Counted from the stretch's first letter, positions 1 through 11,625 are shown. The stretch: 64,000 bases of DNA from Desmodus rotundus (GCF_022682495.2 NC_071392.1:111404896-111468895); one strand, 5' to 3'. Translations and numbers: made by a program. The notes: a model not told the origin generated them from the sequence alone.

Positions 1-1219
1 GACTTAGGGGTCGCTGCTCCATTGGCAAGACAATAAGATGGGAACTCAGATATGGACAGTGACTTATTGCAGGCCTCAGTGGGAAGCCGGAAGCTGAGTT
101 GCCTCCTGCCTCCAGCGCCCCATCCCTTGCTCTGAGCCAGGCTTGGCAGCTTCTGGGAATAAGGTTCCAAGTCTGTAGGGCACACGAGAGGGGGCAGCTC
201 TGGAATGCAGGAGCTGTGACTTCAATTGGCGACAGGGGGACTGTGATGAGGGCTCTCAGATGGATGTGGTTTGAAGTTTTGGGGCTTTAGAGAATGAATA
301 GAGCTGCTTTGGCCTGGTCCCTGGGGCTGGCTTTATCAGGAAGGACACAGATTTTATAAATATCGCAGCCCTCACGGTGGATCACGGATCACGTGGCACA
401 GGGAATTAGCTAGGAGGCAAATGAGGAGGAGGGGGAGGGAGTGTTTCAGCTGTGCTGGCAGCCCACTGGGGATGCAGAGTTCAGGGTCAGGGAGGGCAGG
501 ATAAATGGTTTGTCTGTCACCCACGGCTACTGGTCTCCAGGACACTGAGGCTGAAGCCAGGGTGTGGGGGGCAGGAACAGTTTGAGACAGAACCCTCAAT
601 CAGGGCACAGTTTGAGTCAGGAACCACTGGTCTTTAATATGGGGGGTCCTAAGCTAAGTGTCTAGCAGTTATGGGGAAGGACTGACCCCAAGTATTCATG
701 TCCCCTACTGCCAACCATTTGGGCCAATATCAGAGCTCAGTCTGGGGCTGAGATTAGGGTCAGGGATTAGCCTGGAGAAGGGGTCGTGATTCAGTCTTGG
801 ATCAAGGTCAGAACTAGTCTGAGGCCTGGGTCAGGATTTAGACTGAGATCAAAGCTGGGACTCACTGTGCGTCCAGGACTCCCCAGATGGGCACTTCCCT
901 TCCTCTATCTGAGTCGTACTTAGGGACAAGCCAGCTCTCTGGCAGGGACACAGAGGCCCAGGATCCAGGACTCGGGGGAGGAGCTATGACCAAGAAGTTC
1001 AGTTAGACGGAGGGAAGGGCAGAGAGGCATGGCCTCCCTTCCCACAGCCGCTATCCTGGGCGTCTCTGAGGCACAATGTGCGAGTGAAACAGAAGGGGCA
1101 CCACGTGGCAGACAGTGGGTGGTTAATGACCCTGCCAGAGGTGAGCCAGAACCCAAAGCAGAAGCCATGGTGAGTGGAGGTGTTTGGTGGGGGTGAACTA
1201 GCCTTGGTCAGGGAGGCAG
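1..1219. other. Unique GC-rich sequence, no gene seen
   Basis: I see no recognisable gene or transposon here apart from a degenerate minisatellite at 729-847. The open frames are short and unlike any domain I know. Confidence 0.6.
729..847. repeat. Degenerate minisatellite
   Basis: Four related units of about 18 bases start at 729, 759, 807 and 830, with a rough consensus GTCAGRAYTTAGNCTGAG. Spacing is uneven (30, 48 and 23), so this looks like an old, decayed tandem array. Confidence 0.45.
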
Positions 1220-1335
1220 AAGGCTTGGGTTTGAGGCCTGTTATATCTCTATCTCTCTATGTGACTTCGGGCTCATTCCTGCCTTCTCTGGGCCTCAGTT
1301 TTCCCACCATGCAGAAGGCAGCTTAACTCAAATCT
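1220..1335 (+). mobile_element. MIR SINE fragment
   Basis: The MIR core and 3' portion are readable: tgtgacttcgggctcattcc followed by ctgggcctcagttttcccac. MIRs are ancient tRNA-derived SINEs mobilised by L2. Confidence 0.75.
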
Positions 1336-1434
1336 CTAGGTTCCCTTTATCTGTGAGAGGCCACAAACAGACAGATGCTCCTTCCCTAGGAAGGGCCTGG
1401 TGGGGATCTCATGACCTCCACCTTCATTCCCAGG

Positions 1435-1640
1435 GGTCAGGTCTTACTTAGCCTTCAAGGCCCAGGGCAAACACTACCTCCTCCATGAAGCCTTCCCCCA
1501 GCTGAAATTCACTGTCACTTGGTCCAGTTTGCACATTTCTGAGCCCTCATTTCAGCCTGGAGCCCACTCTACCACTCAGAAGGGTGGGTGTGGTCCTGGC
1601 TGTCTCCCCCCACCAGACTAGAAGGCCAAGAGCTCAGGCT
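1435..1640 (+). mobile_element. L2 LINE 3' UTR fragment
   Basis: The L2 3' region is recognisable from the 'caaggcccagggcaaacac' and 'ctccatgaagccttccccca' blocks in the expected order. The coding part is absent. Confidence 0.75.
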
Positions 1641-2139
1641 CCCCAACCTATCCCTTGGTGGCCTGGCCTCTAGGGTCCCACAGTCAGGACTCCCCTGAAC
1701 TTCAGATCCTTTGGAGACTCGAGTTCAGCAGCCCCCACTGTTCCTGTACTTGGTATATGGATGGCACAGAAGCCATGGTCACTCAGCACACAGCTGGACA
1801 ATTAACTGCGTTCTTCCTTTTCAAGGGCAGTGTGAATCGGGCTACTTCTTGTATGCCCTCCCCCCCTTTCTTTGTCTGTTAAGAAGTTCCAAGGCAAATT
1901 TATAGCCTACCTTTAGCAAAGTACAACCTGAATTATCTCATTTCTGTCTTTATTCTCTCTTCTCCTAATCTCTTATTTGCTTCTTTTTCTTATATAAAGA
2001 AATACAAAAAAAGAAGGAAGGAAGGAAGGGAACAAAGGAACGAATGAGGAAACCATCACAGTTAGACTCACAGCTGTAAACAACAGCTACAATACTCGAG
2101 TTCACAAAGAGGGGGTGCTTACCCTCAGCTAAGCCCACA
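1641..2139. other. Unique sequence, no gene seen
   Basis: Nothing recognisable except a short A-rich tract with (GAAG)n at about 2005-2029. Confidence 0.55.
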
Positions 2140-2325
2140 ACTTGGCATTCATTGTTTCCTATACCCTCCACCACACCTACACAGGAGAGATGGGCCTGTG
2201 TTGTAGATGGGAAGGCAGGGGATTAGAGGAAGACAGTACCTTGCCCAGGACACACAGTGAGACAGAGTGGGAGTTGGGACTTGAAGCTCTGACTCCCAAA
2301 CCTGCCTCTCTAACTACTGAGCTTT
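2140..2325 (-). mobile_element. MIR SINE fragment
   Basis: Antisense MIR: ccttgcccaggacacacagt followed by a degraded 'gggacttgaa' block where MIR has ggattcgaac. Confidence 0.7.
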
Positions 2326-2429
2326 CTTACACCCCTCCATCCCAACAAGACTTCTGCAAGGTTGCTCACAGTGCAGTGAGAGAGAAAGGCAAGAATCAGC
2401 CAGTGTACAAAAGTTGGAAAATGGGGACA

Positions 2430-2615
2430 GCATTTCCATCCAGCCACACTGGAATATTATGCAGCCACGAAGAAGAAATGGGGTCTGTCTCTATGTACTG
2501 ATCCAGAAAAAACCTCCAAACCATTGGATATGTGAAAAGAGAAGGCTGCAGGTCAACTAGAGCAGGTTTCTCTTTATGAGCAAAGCACACAAAATAAAAC
2601 ATTGTCTTTGTAATT
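2430..2615 (+). mobile_element. Old L1 3'-end fragment
   Basis: Matches the end of L1 ORF2 and the 3' UTR of L1M-type elements: 'ggaatattatgcagccacga', then 'tctctatgtactgatccaga'. It is short and 5'-truncated. Confidence 0.7.
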
Positions 2616-2649
2616 GCAGAGAAAAGATCTGGGAAGATCTGATGACTCC

Positions 2650-2890
2650 CCCATTTTCATCTGTAGCCAGGATCCCCCCTGAAATCCAGACTCATGCACC
2701 CCAATTGTTTACTCGACATGACCACTTGAACGTTGAACAGGCATCTTAAGTTTGACATGGCCAAACCTGCACTCCTGACCGCTCAGACCTGCTCTTCCCA
2801 CAGTCTCCCCATCCCTGCTGACAGTAGATGCACCCTCCTGACTGATCAGTAAATTCGGCCTTGACGCCTCTTTGTCATCCCCACTCAGCC
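2650..2890 (+). mobile_element. L2 LINE fragment
   Basis: Contains the L2 blocks 'aaatccagactcatgcaccc', then 'gacatggccaaacctgcact' and 'gctcttcccacagtctcccc', in consensus order. Confidence 0.7.
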
Positions 2891-3014
2891 CAGCAGCGAA
2901 TGCTGCCATCTCAGTTTCTCAGGCAGAGGAGGTCTTTGCCCCGGCCAGAGCCCACCCGGGTGTTTCTTTCAGCTCTCCTGATGGGTTGGCCTGGGGCAGT
3001 GACCACCACGAGAG

Positions 3015-3285
3015 TCACAGTGAAGTGATAATCACAGGGACAACGTCAACAGCTATCACTTCTTGAGCAACCCCACTACGCCCAGGACGCAGTCATGCTC
3101 CGCATCATTTGCATCTTTCCTTGACCCTGTGAGGCGGATGATCTATTATCTCCATTTAATGATGAGGCTCAGAGAGGTTAATTGACTTTCTCAGAGTCAC
3201 ACAGCTAATAGTAGCAGAACAGGAATTCTAACCCAGTGTGTCCAATTCAAGCTCAAACACGCTGCCTGCCACTGAAGCTAAGTCC
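3015..3285 (-). mobile_element. MIR SINE, nearly full length
   Basis: Antisense MIR running from the degraded 'gcatcatttgcatctttcct' block through 'ctcagagaggttaattgact' to 'cagagtcacacagctaatag'. Confidence 0.8.
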
Positions 3286-3289
3286 TTGA

Positions 3290-3905
3290 GGAACACTGGA
3301 GGGAAATGAAGTTACTGAATTTAGGAGTCTGGAGATAAGAGCTGAGGAGGAAGGTAAATGTTTGCTCTCTGAAGTCAATGAAGGATGGGCCGAGGAGGAG
3401 GGACTTGTGTTCTGTGGGTCCCGGGAAGGAAGTGCATCACAGGGGGGCTACTTCAGCTCAGGGCGAGACAGTAATTTCTAAGAACCAGAGCTCCCCTTCC
3501 CCCAAAGGAGGGGGCAAGAGTGGTTGAAGGTTGTCAGGCATTATCTCCAGAGGTGCCTGACAAAGCATCATGCTGTGGATTCCATTCCTGGCAACGAAGC
3601 AGAGTGGAAAGGACCATGAAAAAGAAGAAACAAGAAGTGGGGGAAGGGCTTGTTCCATCATATATTAAGCCCCATTAGACAGCTGTTTATGCTAGTTCTC
3701 AACAGCGGGCAGGGCTGCCCTCCTAGGGCACCTTCGAGAATGATGGGGCATTTCCAGTTGTAACAATGACCTGGGTGGGGGGTGGATGTTCTACTGTCAT
3801 TGAGTGCAAGGACTGGATCAGGGATACTGAAGGACCTATAATAAGCAAAACGGTCCAGGCCAAGACAGAATTGTCCCACCCCTAATGCCAATATGTCTCT
3901 GTTGA
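3290..3905. other. Unique sequence, no gene seen
   Basis: No transposon or coding signal is recognised. Antisense frames of 67 and 77 residues have no recognisable features. Confidence 0.5.
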
Positions 3906-5190
3906 AAAACAGTGAGGTACAGTATTAGTGTAGAACTGGAATAGACAAAGAGATCAATGAGACAGAACAGACTTCCAAGAAATTGATCCGTAAGTACATG
4001 GGCACTTAAACATGAAACAGAGATGGCATTTCAAGTCAGTGAGAAAAGGATTCCATTAATGCTGCTGGGACAATAGGCTATTTGTATAAAAATAAAATTA
4101 GATCCCTACTTTATATCACATGCTAAGATAAAATTCCAGATTGGCTAAAGACCCAAATATGAAAGACAAAAGGAAAATAAAACTTTAAATTATTAGAAGG
4201 AACTATATACAGGGTCTGGCAGAAGTACCGCCTGCTTGAGTGTGGTTGGTAGGGTAATAATATGGAGTAATAATTTATAGTTTTAATTTGAACAGTTCAC
4301 CTAAAATGTCATATGGTGTGCTTCAGTGTGATATTGTTATGTTACAGAATTACATGCTTATGATTTTGTAATAAAAGATTTTGTGATAAAAAAGGGGCGT
4401 TATTTGTGCTGGACCCTATAGTGCACTTTTGCAACCTTGGGTGGGTAAGGCCTTCTTAAACAGACTGCAAAGAAATAAAAGCAAATAAAGGGGAAAATGA
4501 TGCTTTACTACACTTAAAATTTAAACTTCTAAATGAAAAAGACACAAAATTAAAAGATGATACACTGGGAGAAAATATTTGTAACAAACATAACAAGGAC
4601 TAATATCCACATAAATAAACATCATCGAAAAATTAATAGGAAAAATGTAAGCGGCCCATTAAAAAATTGGGCAAAGTGCGTGACTAGGAATTTTGCAGAA
4701 CGGGAAATTCAGACGACCGCTGAACATGTAATGGAGCTCGGCCTCTCTAACAGTCAGGAGAGGCTGATGAAAATGAGATGTGGTCGCCCAGCAGATTGGC
4801 AAAATTAAAGAGGGATAATACAGCTGATGTTGAGGTGTGGAGGAAGTGGGGATGCAGATATACCACTAGCTGGAGTGCAGAGTGGCACAACCGCCCGGGA
4901 AGGCAATTTGGCAGTGTTTACTAAAACAGAAATCCCTGCTTCCAAGGACGCGTGTCCATGAGGAAGTTCACAGCCACACTGTCTATGGTAAAGAAACGGA
5001 AACGTTGAAATGTCCCCCAGCAGGAGGAGGGACGAAACGTGGTACCAACATACAATGGGATACTGATCAGCAGGAGAAGAGAATGAATGATAGCTACACT
5101 TGGGCTTGGCTAGATGTCAGAAACAGAATCAGTGGATAAAAAAATGCAAAGAAAATTAACTTCTTATGATATAATTTATGGAAGAAAACC
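3906..5190 (+). mobile_element. Old L1, ORF2 3' half, split by a MITE
   Basis: An L1M-type fragment. It begins in the C-terminal half of ORF2 ('gagacagaacagacttccaa'), continues through 'ggctaaagacccaaatatga', is interrupted at 4210-4418, and resumes with 'gcacttttgcaaccttgggt' to about 5190. Many substitutions and stops destroy the frame. The join across the inserted MITE restores L1 order, so this is one copy. Confidence 0.8.
4210..4418. mobile_element. Tc1/mariner-like MITE inside L1
   Basis: A 209-base non-autonomous DNA element. The left end (agggtctggcagaagtaccg) and the inverted right end (agggtccagcacaaataacg) form imperfect terminal inverted repeats of about 24 bases. A TA dinucleotide flanks both ends, which is the TcMar signature. 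The interior is AT-rich with no open frame. The insertion is younger than the host L1. Confidence 0.65.
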
Positions 5191-6219
5191 ACTCAAATGA
5201 CACCCCTGAGCTTGGGTTTGTGAAAGTTCCCTTGACCTGGAAAGCCTTTTACATTTCCTCCCTCCTTTAGACCTGCTTGCTCTGTGCTGATGATGAGGCC
5301 AAGGCCCCAAGTTGTATCCTTGTCATGAAAAGTCTTCTCTGTGATTCTAGCCCCAGAACGACCCTTGATCCTGGCCCCAGACTAAGCCCTCACCTCAGAC
5401 CCTGTGTCACATCGTCTCTAGGGGTCTGTGACATGAACATGATCCTGTGTCCTGCTGGCTGCACAGTCTGCTGAGAACTTCCCAGGAGAGTGTGCATGAG
5501 GTGGGCTGGGGTCCTGCAAAGTACATGTGGGAGCGGTGGGTGCTGTGACTGACAGCAGCCTCAGCCGAGGAGGAGGGCTGGTCGTGCTAAGTTCCCAGAC
5601 TTCCCTTCCCCCCGTTCTTCTCCATCACCTGCCATCCCTTCCTCCTTTCCTTCTTCACTTTGCTTTACTGCCAGGTCTTGGAGCCAGGGGAGGGTGCTGC
5701 TGAATCTCTGGGCCCAAGAGCTGAGGCCTCCTGGGCTGGGCTAGGATATCAGATCTCTAAGGCCATAGGTGATCGTAAGAGCAGGTGGCCTTCTCCTCCC
5801 AAAAACCAAACAGCTGCCAAAGGGACTAGCCAAGATCACGTCCAGGGCCTCAGATGGTCACAACAGGGTCCTGTAGAGAGGGTGGCCCATGACGGCCTAA
5901 TTGGGCATGACAGCAGCCCTGCGGGCCATATTAAGCTTGGAGCTGGTAATGTAGCTGGTGGAGGAACAGCCAGAGCTGGCCTGGCCGCTGATCCCCACAG
6001 GGACACTTGGCTCTGGAGCTCGAGTGTGCCTGCCTGAAGGCATGTCTGTCAGCTGGGGCTGCCAGGTGCTGCCCCAGCCTGACTGCCAGTCCTGCTGGGA
6101 AGTGGCACTGGTGGCCCAGGGTGGCATTTCTAGGCCCCTCTTCTGATATTTGCTGTGCTGACTTGGGGGTCTTCCATCCCTTCTCTGGGTCTTATTTCTA
6201 CTAATAACAACGAAGCTGT
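5191..6219. other. Unique sequence, no gene seen
   Basis: About 1 kb of GC-rich DNA. A 125-residue frame at 5660-6037 has low-complexity composition and no domain, and I could not place splice sites that would make it an exon. Confidence 0.5.
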
Positions 6220-6400
6220 CGGCCCTTTCCCACCCACTGTCTCTTCTGATCCTTGAAGCTGCTCTGCAGCTTCTGCTAGAGACGGGAAACAGGCCCAGAG
6301 AGGGTAAGTGACTTATCTGAAGTCACGCGGCTCACAGATGGCAGATCCGGGATTGGAATTCTGGGTCCCTGTTTGTGACACAACACATTCTCATCTCCCT
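6220..6400 (-). mobile_element. MIR SINE fragment
   Basis: Antisense MIR: 'aggcccagagagggtaagtg', 'gaagtcacgcggctcacaga', 'gggattggaattctgggtcc'. Confidence 0.8.
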
Positions 6401-6599
6401 GGAGCCTGTGCCCAAGGTGAGGGGGGAGTGGTGGTCACAGTCCTGGGAGAGGACGATGCCAAATCCAGCTGGTGTCCTGAGGCTGACACTATGGCCCCCA
6501 GCAGGGCACACCCCTCTCTGGGCTGGGCCAGGTGACACCAAGGATCCTTTCCAGCCTGAGTTTCAAGCCTGTGGCTTCCAGTCTTTAAGGCTTTTCTCA

Positions 6600-6775
6600 A
6601 CCCCGTCACTTTCTAGCTAAGTAACCTTGGGAAGTCTCTCTTCTCTCCTTCGACATCTGTACCATGGAACCAGCTACTCCTCCCACTGTGCTCATGGGGG
6701 TAGATGGGTCAGATTTGTCAAGCGTCGGCACAGGGCCTGGCACATGGCAGGTGCTCAGTGAAGAAGCAGTCCCTT
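6600..6775 (+). mobile_element. MIR SINE fragment
   Basis: Sense MIR: 'ctagctaagtaaccttggga' near the start and 'gggcctggcacatggcaggt' at the 3' end. Confidence 0.7.
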
Positions 6776-7009
6776 CTTTTCCACACAATCCCTGAGCCGC
6801 ACACCATCTTTCAGGTCTGGCTCAAATCTTACACATTCCAGGAAACCCCATGAGATTCTAAGAGCATATGTTTAACAGTTGACACCCCCCCCCAGCCCTG
6901 CCGCCAGTATCAGTTTACAAAGCCCAGCCTCAGCCATTAGTTTGTGTAATGCCACAGACAACTTCCCTATTGTGACTGAGGAAGATGGGGTTACAGAGAA
7001 GTACAGTGT

Positions 7010-7130
7010 CTGGGTCCCTTAAATTCTCTAAGGTTCGTTTTGCTCACGTCTAAAACAGGGACACACATTAGCACCTTGTCTGCACATAGACGCTAAGAGA
7101 TAAATGACATGTGAATAAAAAGTTCTTTAA
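7010..7130 (+). mobile_element. Weak MIR-like fragment
   Basis: 'cttaaattctctaaggttcg' and 'gtctaaaacagggacacaca' follow the MIR order but are heavily diverged. Confidence 0.45.
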
Positions 7131-8115
7131 AGAATGCCCAAATCTTATCTCAGGTATTCCTTGGATTTGCTCAATGCCAGGGCCGTAGACTCTGACCCTC
7201 AACCTGGTCCCCCAGAACCCAGAGTCCTGGAAATGATTCATGAGGACACTGAAGACAGAACCATGGACAGCGTCCCCAGAGGCTGAGGGAAGGCCAAACC
7301 CTCTCTTCAGCACCACGGACAACACCCCTGATCTGAACACTAGGGCCAGGGCAACTCCTGGGGGCACCCAAACAGCTCAGGACCAAGGTCAGTGTCGAAT
7401 CCCCTCCTTCCATGCTGGGGTGGCAGAGAAAGCCTCTATTTCCCAGCTAGTTACCTGCTCTGCTATCTGTAAGGCCCAGAGTGGGCCACTTCCATTTCTG
7501 TTTCCCTTTGTAGTTTTACATTCCAAATGCGTTTCCTTATTTCTCACCCAGTGATTAAGGTCCCTCAGGGAGGCATTCTGGGGCTCCTAGATTGGGCACA
7601 CCCACAGCCCCAGGCCAGGAGAGCCTCTCAAGCTTTCTCTTTTTTTAATCCTGGACTTCCTTCAGAGACAAGTGGTGAATGCCACTGGGCAGAGTGTCAC
7701 AGCCAAGAGTGGCAGCAAGGCCAGGCCTGCTGCCACCTCATCTCAAGGGTTGGGCTCGGTGCCCTGTTCTCAAGACATTGACCAAAGAGGAAAAGCATCT
7801 CTGACCCTTCAGCCTGTCCTACGCTGTCTCTCGTGCCTGAGTGTGAAGATACAGAAGTAGGAGGCCATCTTCTATTGGCTGCTTGCCTGTTTGATGAGAA
7901 CTAGATTCCTGCCCTGACCATTTCCACCTGTGACCTCGCTGGCTGCCTTCATCAAACATCTTGAGCTGCCTTCTTCAAGGACTCCCAGGGCTTTACTTCA
8001 GGGGGGAGCCCAGCAAAGCCAGCACCTCAGTACTTCTGAGACAGCAGAAGGGGAAGATAAGGCACACAAGAATACCAGTGTCTTCCTCTGATGAACGGGA
8101 ACCAGGCCACCTCCT
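7131..8115. other. Unique sequence, no gene seen
   Basis: About 1 kb with no recognised repeat. Frames of up to 104 residues overlap on both strands and show no family features. Confidence 0.5.
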
Positions 8116-8119
8116 CAGA

Positions 8120-8205
8120 GTCATGCTGAAATGAGATTGTGCATCCAGCACCAAGCCTGGCACATGATGGGGCTCAGTAACTGTCTGTTCCCTCTTCCTA
8201 ACAAT
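8120..8205 (+). mobile_element. MIR 3'-end fragment
   Basis: Only the 3' end remains: 'accaagcctggcacatgatg', then 'gggctcagtaactgtctgtt'. Confidence 0.6.
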
Positions 8206-8214
8206 GAACGTACA

Positions 8215-8430
8215 GTGATGGCAATGGTGATCGCTACTAACGTGGAGTGCCTATTACATGTCGGGTGCTAGGTCAAGGTCATCAGGGGTAGGAAAGGCAA
8301 AGATTATTATACCCATTTTGTTGATAAGGAAATCAAGGCTTGCACAGGTCATGGAATTTGCCAAAGGTCACACAGCCGAGCAAGTGACAGATCAGATCTC
8401 CACCCTCAATCTTCAGGATGCTTCCTCACC
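8215..8430 (-). mobile_element. MIR SINE, nearly complete
   Basis: Antisense MIR with 'tacccattttgttgataagg', then 'ccaaaggtcacacagccgag'. Confidence 0.8.
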
Positions 8431-8744
8431 TCCAGGAGATCCCTGACAGCTACAATCGTCCTGACTTCTCACCAGGGGGATGCAGCACAGCCCATTCTCA
8501 GCGTGCCCGCACCTAAGCTGGGAGATCCATGCCCAGTCGGTTGGCTATTGACAAGCTTCCAGGCCCCAGATACTGGAGTGGGTGAGGACGGAAGCAGAGC
8601 CCACACTCCTCACTGTCCCAGGCCTCCAGGAGCCTTCAAAGGGCTCAGATGCAATCCCCTCTCACACCCACAACAGCTGCCTCCTAACGTGGTGAGCTGG
8701 CATCTAGCCCACCTGCCTCTGTACCATCTACACACACACAGAGG

Positions 8745-8915
8745 AGCAAGGCTCATGAGGTACCCACTGTATCACCGACACCCCACACTAGGCCCCTCAT
8801 ACCTGTCATGGAGGTGAGGACACTAAGGCCCAGGGAGGGGACGGGACTTATCCAGGACACATGAACAGCTATGATCTCAGGACTCCAGACTCCTTCTCCA
8901 GTGCTCTTGGCCCTA
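8745..8915 (-). mobile_element. MIR SINE fragment
   Basis: Antisense MIR: 'gaggacactaaggcccaggg', then 'acttatccaggacacatgaa'. Confidence 0.7.
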
Positions 8916-8916
8916 G

Positions 8917-9000
8917 ACCACGGGCTCAATGGGGGCAGGAGCCACAACACTCCTGTTCACTGCTAGGTCCCCAGTACCCACCTCAGGGCCTGGCCTGAAA
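8917..9000 (+). mobile_element. L2 3'-end fragment
   Basis: The terminal L2 blocks 'gggctcaatgggggcaggag', 'gttcactgctaggtccccag' and 'ctcagggcctggcctg' are in order. Confidence 0.65.
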
Positions 9001-9104
9001 CAATTTTCTTTTCTCACTTCCTCTATGGGGAGGGGCAATGTGTCGCCCACAGTCCCTATCCCACCCAAAGAGCCTTGTACATACGAGGCCCCTGATGAGT
9101 ATTT

Positions 9105-9240
9105 CTTACATTATTTCATTCATTCAGCAACTATTTATTGAGTGCTTGATATGTGGCAGGCACTGTTCTAGGTAGTAGGACCACAGCAGTAAGAAAAAAG
9201 ACACAAGTAAATGGACATTCCAATCCCCTTGTTACACTGA
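9105..9240 (-). mobile_element. L2 3'-end fragment, antisense
   Basis: Antisense L2 tail: 'catttcattcattcagcaac', 'tatttattgagtgcttgata', 'caggcactgttctaggtagt'. Confidence 0.75.
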
Positions 9241-9360
9241 CCGGGGTGAATCTGTGTGTGTCCCCCACTCATTGTGCCAAAAGGGCCCCTGTCGTGTCTC
9301 CAGGACTGTATGCAGTTCCAAGAACCCGACGCGCGCTTGCTGAACAAATGAATGAGTAAA
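9241..9360 (+). mobile_element. L2 3'-end fragment
   Basis: A sense L2 tail ending in 'cttgctgaacaaatgaatga', lying immediately after the antisense L2. It is diverged. Confidence 0.5.
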
Positions 9361-9369
9361 GGCAGGTGG

Positions 9370-10065
9370 AGCAGCGCAATAAAGACAGCCACCAATTATT
9401 GAGAGGTCGCTTTACTCTAGGTGCTAAATGTTTCATGCACGTTAATTATCTCATAGAATCTTCCCAACAGCCACTGTGAGGAGGGCAGTTTAAAGGGGAT
9501 CCTTCCAGCTATGCTGCTAGCCATTCTTTCCTTTTGCCTAATTAACAGAAGTGCCCGGTTGGAAATATTCATTTCAGCAGCTTCCCTTGCAGCTAGGGTG
9601 ACCACGTGACCACATCTGGCTAGTGAGGTGTAGGCAAAAGTCCACTGAGCGGGGCTGCTAGGAAACCTATTGTTTTCCTGATAAGGGCAGATGCAGAGAG
9701 CATGTCATCTTTACTATCTTTGTCCTGCCTGGAGTCTCCTGTCCTGCCACGACAACGAAAGATACATGCCAAGGGCGGCAGAGACCTAGGCCCTTGATCA
9801 TGCCCTTGGATTGCTACTCTGGCCCTGGCCTGCCTGCCTCTGGGATCCTTGATATATGAGAAGAATAACCTCCTAGGTGTTGATATCACTGTTATTTTTT
9901 GCTTCTGTTACGTGCAGACAAATGCAATTCCAACTAATTCAGTATTAAAACAAGTGAGGATCAGAGAGGTGAAGTGATTTTCCCCAAAGACATACAACAG
10001 GTAGACAGTCTGGAATTGGCCTCTGGGTTTAAAGCAGGTAAGTGCATCAGACTGTCACCTGTGTG
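9370..10065 (-). mobile_element. MIR SINE split by an LTR-like insertion
   Basis: Antisense MIR in two parts. Part 1 is 9370-9490 ('cacgttaattatctcataga', 'gccactgtgaggagggcagt'). Part 2 is 9945-10065 ('gaggatcagagaggtgaagt', 'agacatacaacaggtagaca'). Joining them restores the MIR order, so a 0.45 kb element inserted into this copy. Confidence 0.7.
9491..9944 (+). mobile_element. Old LTR-like insertion (MaLR type, tentative)
   Basis: A 0.45 kb block inside a MIR. Features fitting an ERVL-MaLR solo LTR are 'gaccacgtgaccacatctgg' near the left and a right end resembling '...gttacgtgcagac...ccaactaattca'. No internal retroviral region is present. The family name is a guess from the ends. Confidence 0.4.
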
Positions 10066-10374
10066 CTATCCTTCCTGCCTGCAGTTCTGGGCAGTGAGGA
10101 AGCCCCTCCCCAAACCCAGCATGTGGCCCTCCTCTCAGACCCTTCCTGAGCACTCTGGGGTCTGACTCTAAGTTCCCCTGATGTCTCCTCTCTTACCTGA
10201 CCTCCTCCCTCTACACACAGGTCAAGGTCCCCCCATCAAAACATACCTGTTTCAAGTCCCAGGATTCTGTTCAGATTCTGACCCCAGTGAAGTACTGTCT
10301 TCTCTGCTCACCCACCTCTGCCTGACCCACAATCCCGCACTGCCTGCCTGCCAATGTGCACAGCAGGCTCTCAA

Positions 10375-10860
10375 TGTTTGCAGACAGATCTCCTGGTTTC
10401 CATCTCTTCCCCACCTGGGTCCTGACCCAACACCAGAAGGACCTTCCTCAAGAGCAGTCTGGCTGGCCCTGGCATTCGAGGCCTCCGGGATCACTCCTGC
10501 CACCTTCCCAGGAAATTTGAGAGAATTTGCTCTTGCTGTTCCTTCTGCTCCCCACCCTTTACCCCAATCAGCATTTCTAGGGTCAGCTCCAACTTCAGGT
10601 CACAGAGAGGTCCCCTCTGACCACCCTGCCTTGAATAGGTACCCACTTCCACCACTCCATGCCACACCCTCTCTCAACCTCCAGGTCTCTCTGAGCACAA
10701 CCGAGAACCCTGTTCATTCACTGTTTGCATGCATGTCATTCACACCCTCCCGCTGCCAGAGCCAGTGCTCCTTAGGGCAGGAAACAAGCGCATCTTTTCC
10801 GTCACTGCCCCCAGTGCCTGGCATGAGGCCCGGGGCTCAGGTTCGATCAGGAGGTGGTGA
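10375..10860 (+). mobile_element. L2 LINE 3' region
   Basis: Diverged L2 covering the end of the reverse-transcriptase region and the 3' UTR: 'tttgctcttgctgttccttc', 'cagagaggtcccctctgacc', 'cccagtgcctggcatgaggc'. A 345-codon open frame (10181-11218) runs along it by chance. Confidence 0.65.
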
Positions 10861-11334
10861 ATGGAACTCAAGCTCACTTCCCGCCACCCACTTTCTACTC
10901 CAGCCAAATAGAACTACTCGAGCTTCCCTGAGCCCTCCTGTTGCAGTTGGTGCCCAGAGCCTCCTCCAACTCTGCCTCCAGCCAGGGCTTCCTTTCCCTT
11001 CCGTCCATCAAAACCAAGCTGTTCTGTGTCTCACGTCCTCAGGATGTTGCTTTAAATCTCAGCACCAACAGAATCCAAGCAGATGGGCATTCCAGACTCC
11101 CGTGGCAGCGGGCGGGGGGCGGGAAATGAAACTTTGGGACAGAGAGTGTGTTGTGCGTACGTGCACACATGTATGTGTGTGGAGGGCACTGGCTACCTAC
11201 ACCCTACCCTGGACATGACAGCCTCTGTATGTCCTTGTCCTTGCATTTCTGCCTCTGGGTACCCTATCGGAGCTAATTCTGAAATGCCCCACTCTTCCCT
11301 AAGTAGCTATAGCTGTAAGAACAGAGAAGAGGAA
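10861..11334. other. Unique sequence, no gene seen
   Basis: Only a short TG-rich tract at about 11148-11180 stands out. Confidence 0.5.
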
Positions 11335-11395
11335 AACACTCATATTTACTGAGCCTCTATTATGTGCCAGACATTGTTCTTGGCTACATAGTGAT
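11335..11395 (-). mobile_element. L2 or MIR end, antisense
   Basis: 'tcatatttactgagcctcta' followed by 'ttatgtgccagacattgttc' is the antisense tail of L2 or MIR. It is too short to decide which. Confidence 0.5.
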
Positions 11396-11625
11396 GATGT
11401 TGATGGGAGTAATAGTGGCTAGAATTCGCTAAGCACTTAGCATGAGCCTGACCCAATCAATCCTAAGGGCCTTTAATCAGACAGATCCTATTATTATCAC
11501 CCTTGTTTTACAGATGAAGAAAAAGAGGCTCAGAGAGCGGGAGTCACCTGCCTGAGGTCACAGAGACATAAGCGTCTTAGACTCAGGTCTCTAATCCAAA
11601 ACCTGATCTTCTGCCAAATTGAGCT
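11396..11625 (-). mobile_element. MIR SINE, nearly complete
   Basis: Antisense MIR: 'aatagtggctagaattcgct', 'cacccttgttttacagatga', 'cctgaggtcacagagacata'. Confidence 0.8.

Noticed and set aside
10181..11218. 345-codon open frame on the plus strand
   Set aside because: Its middle is translated L2 sequence, its composition is S, P and L rich as expected of GC-rich noncoding DNA, and it has no domain.
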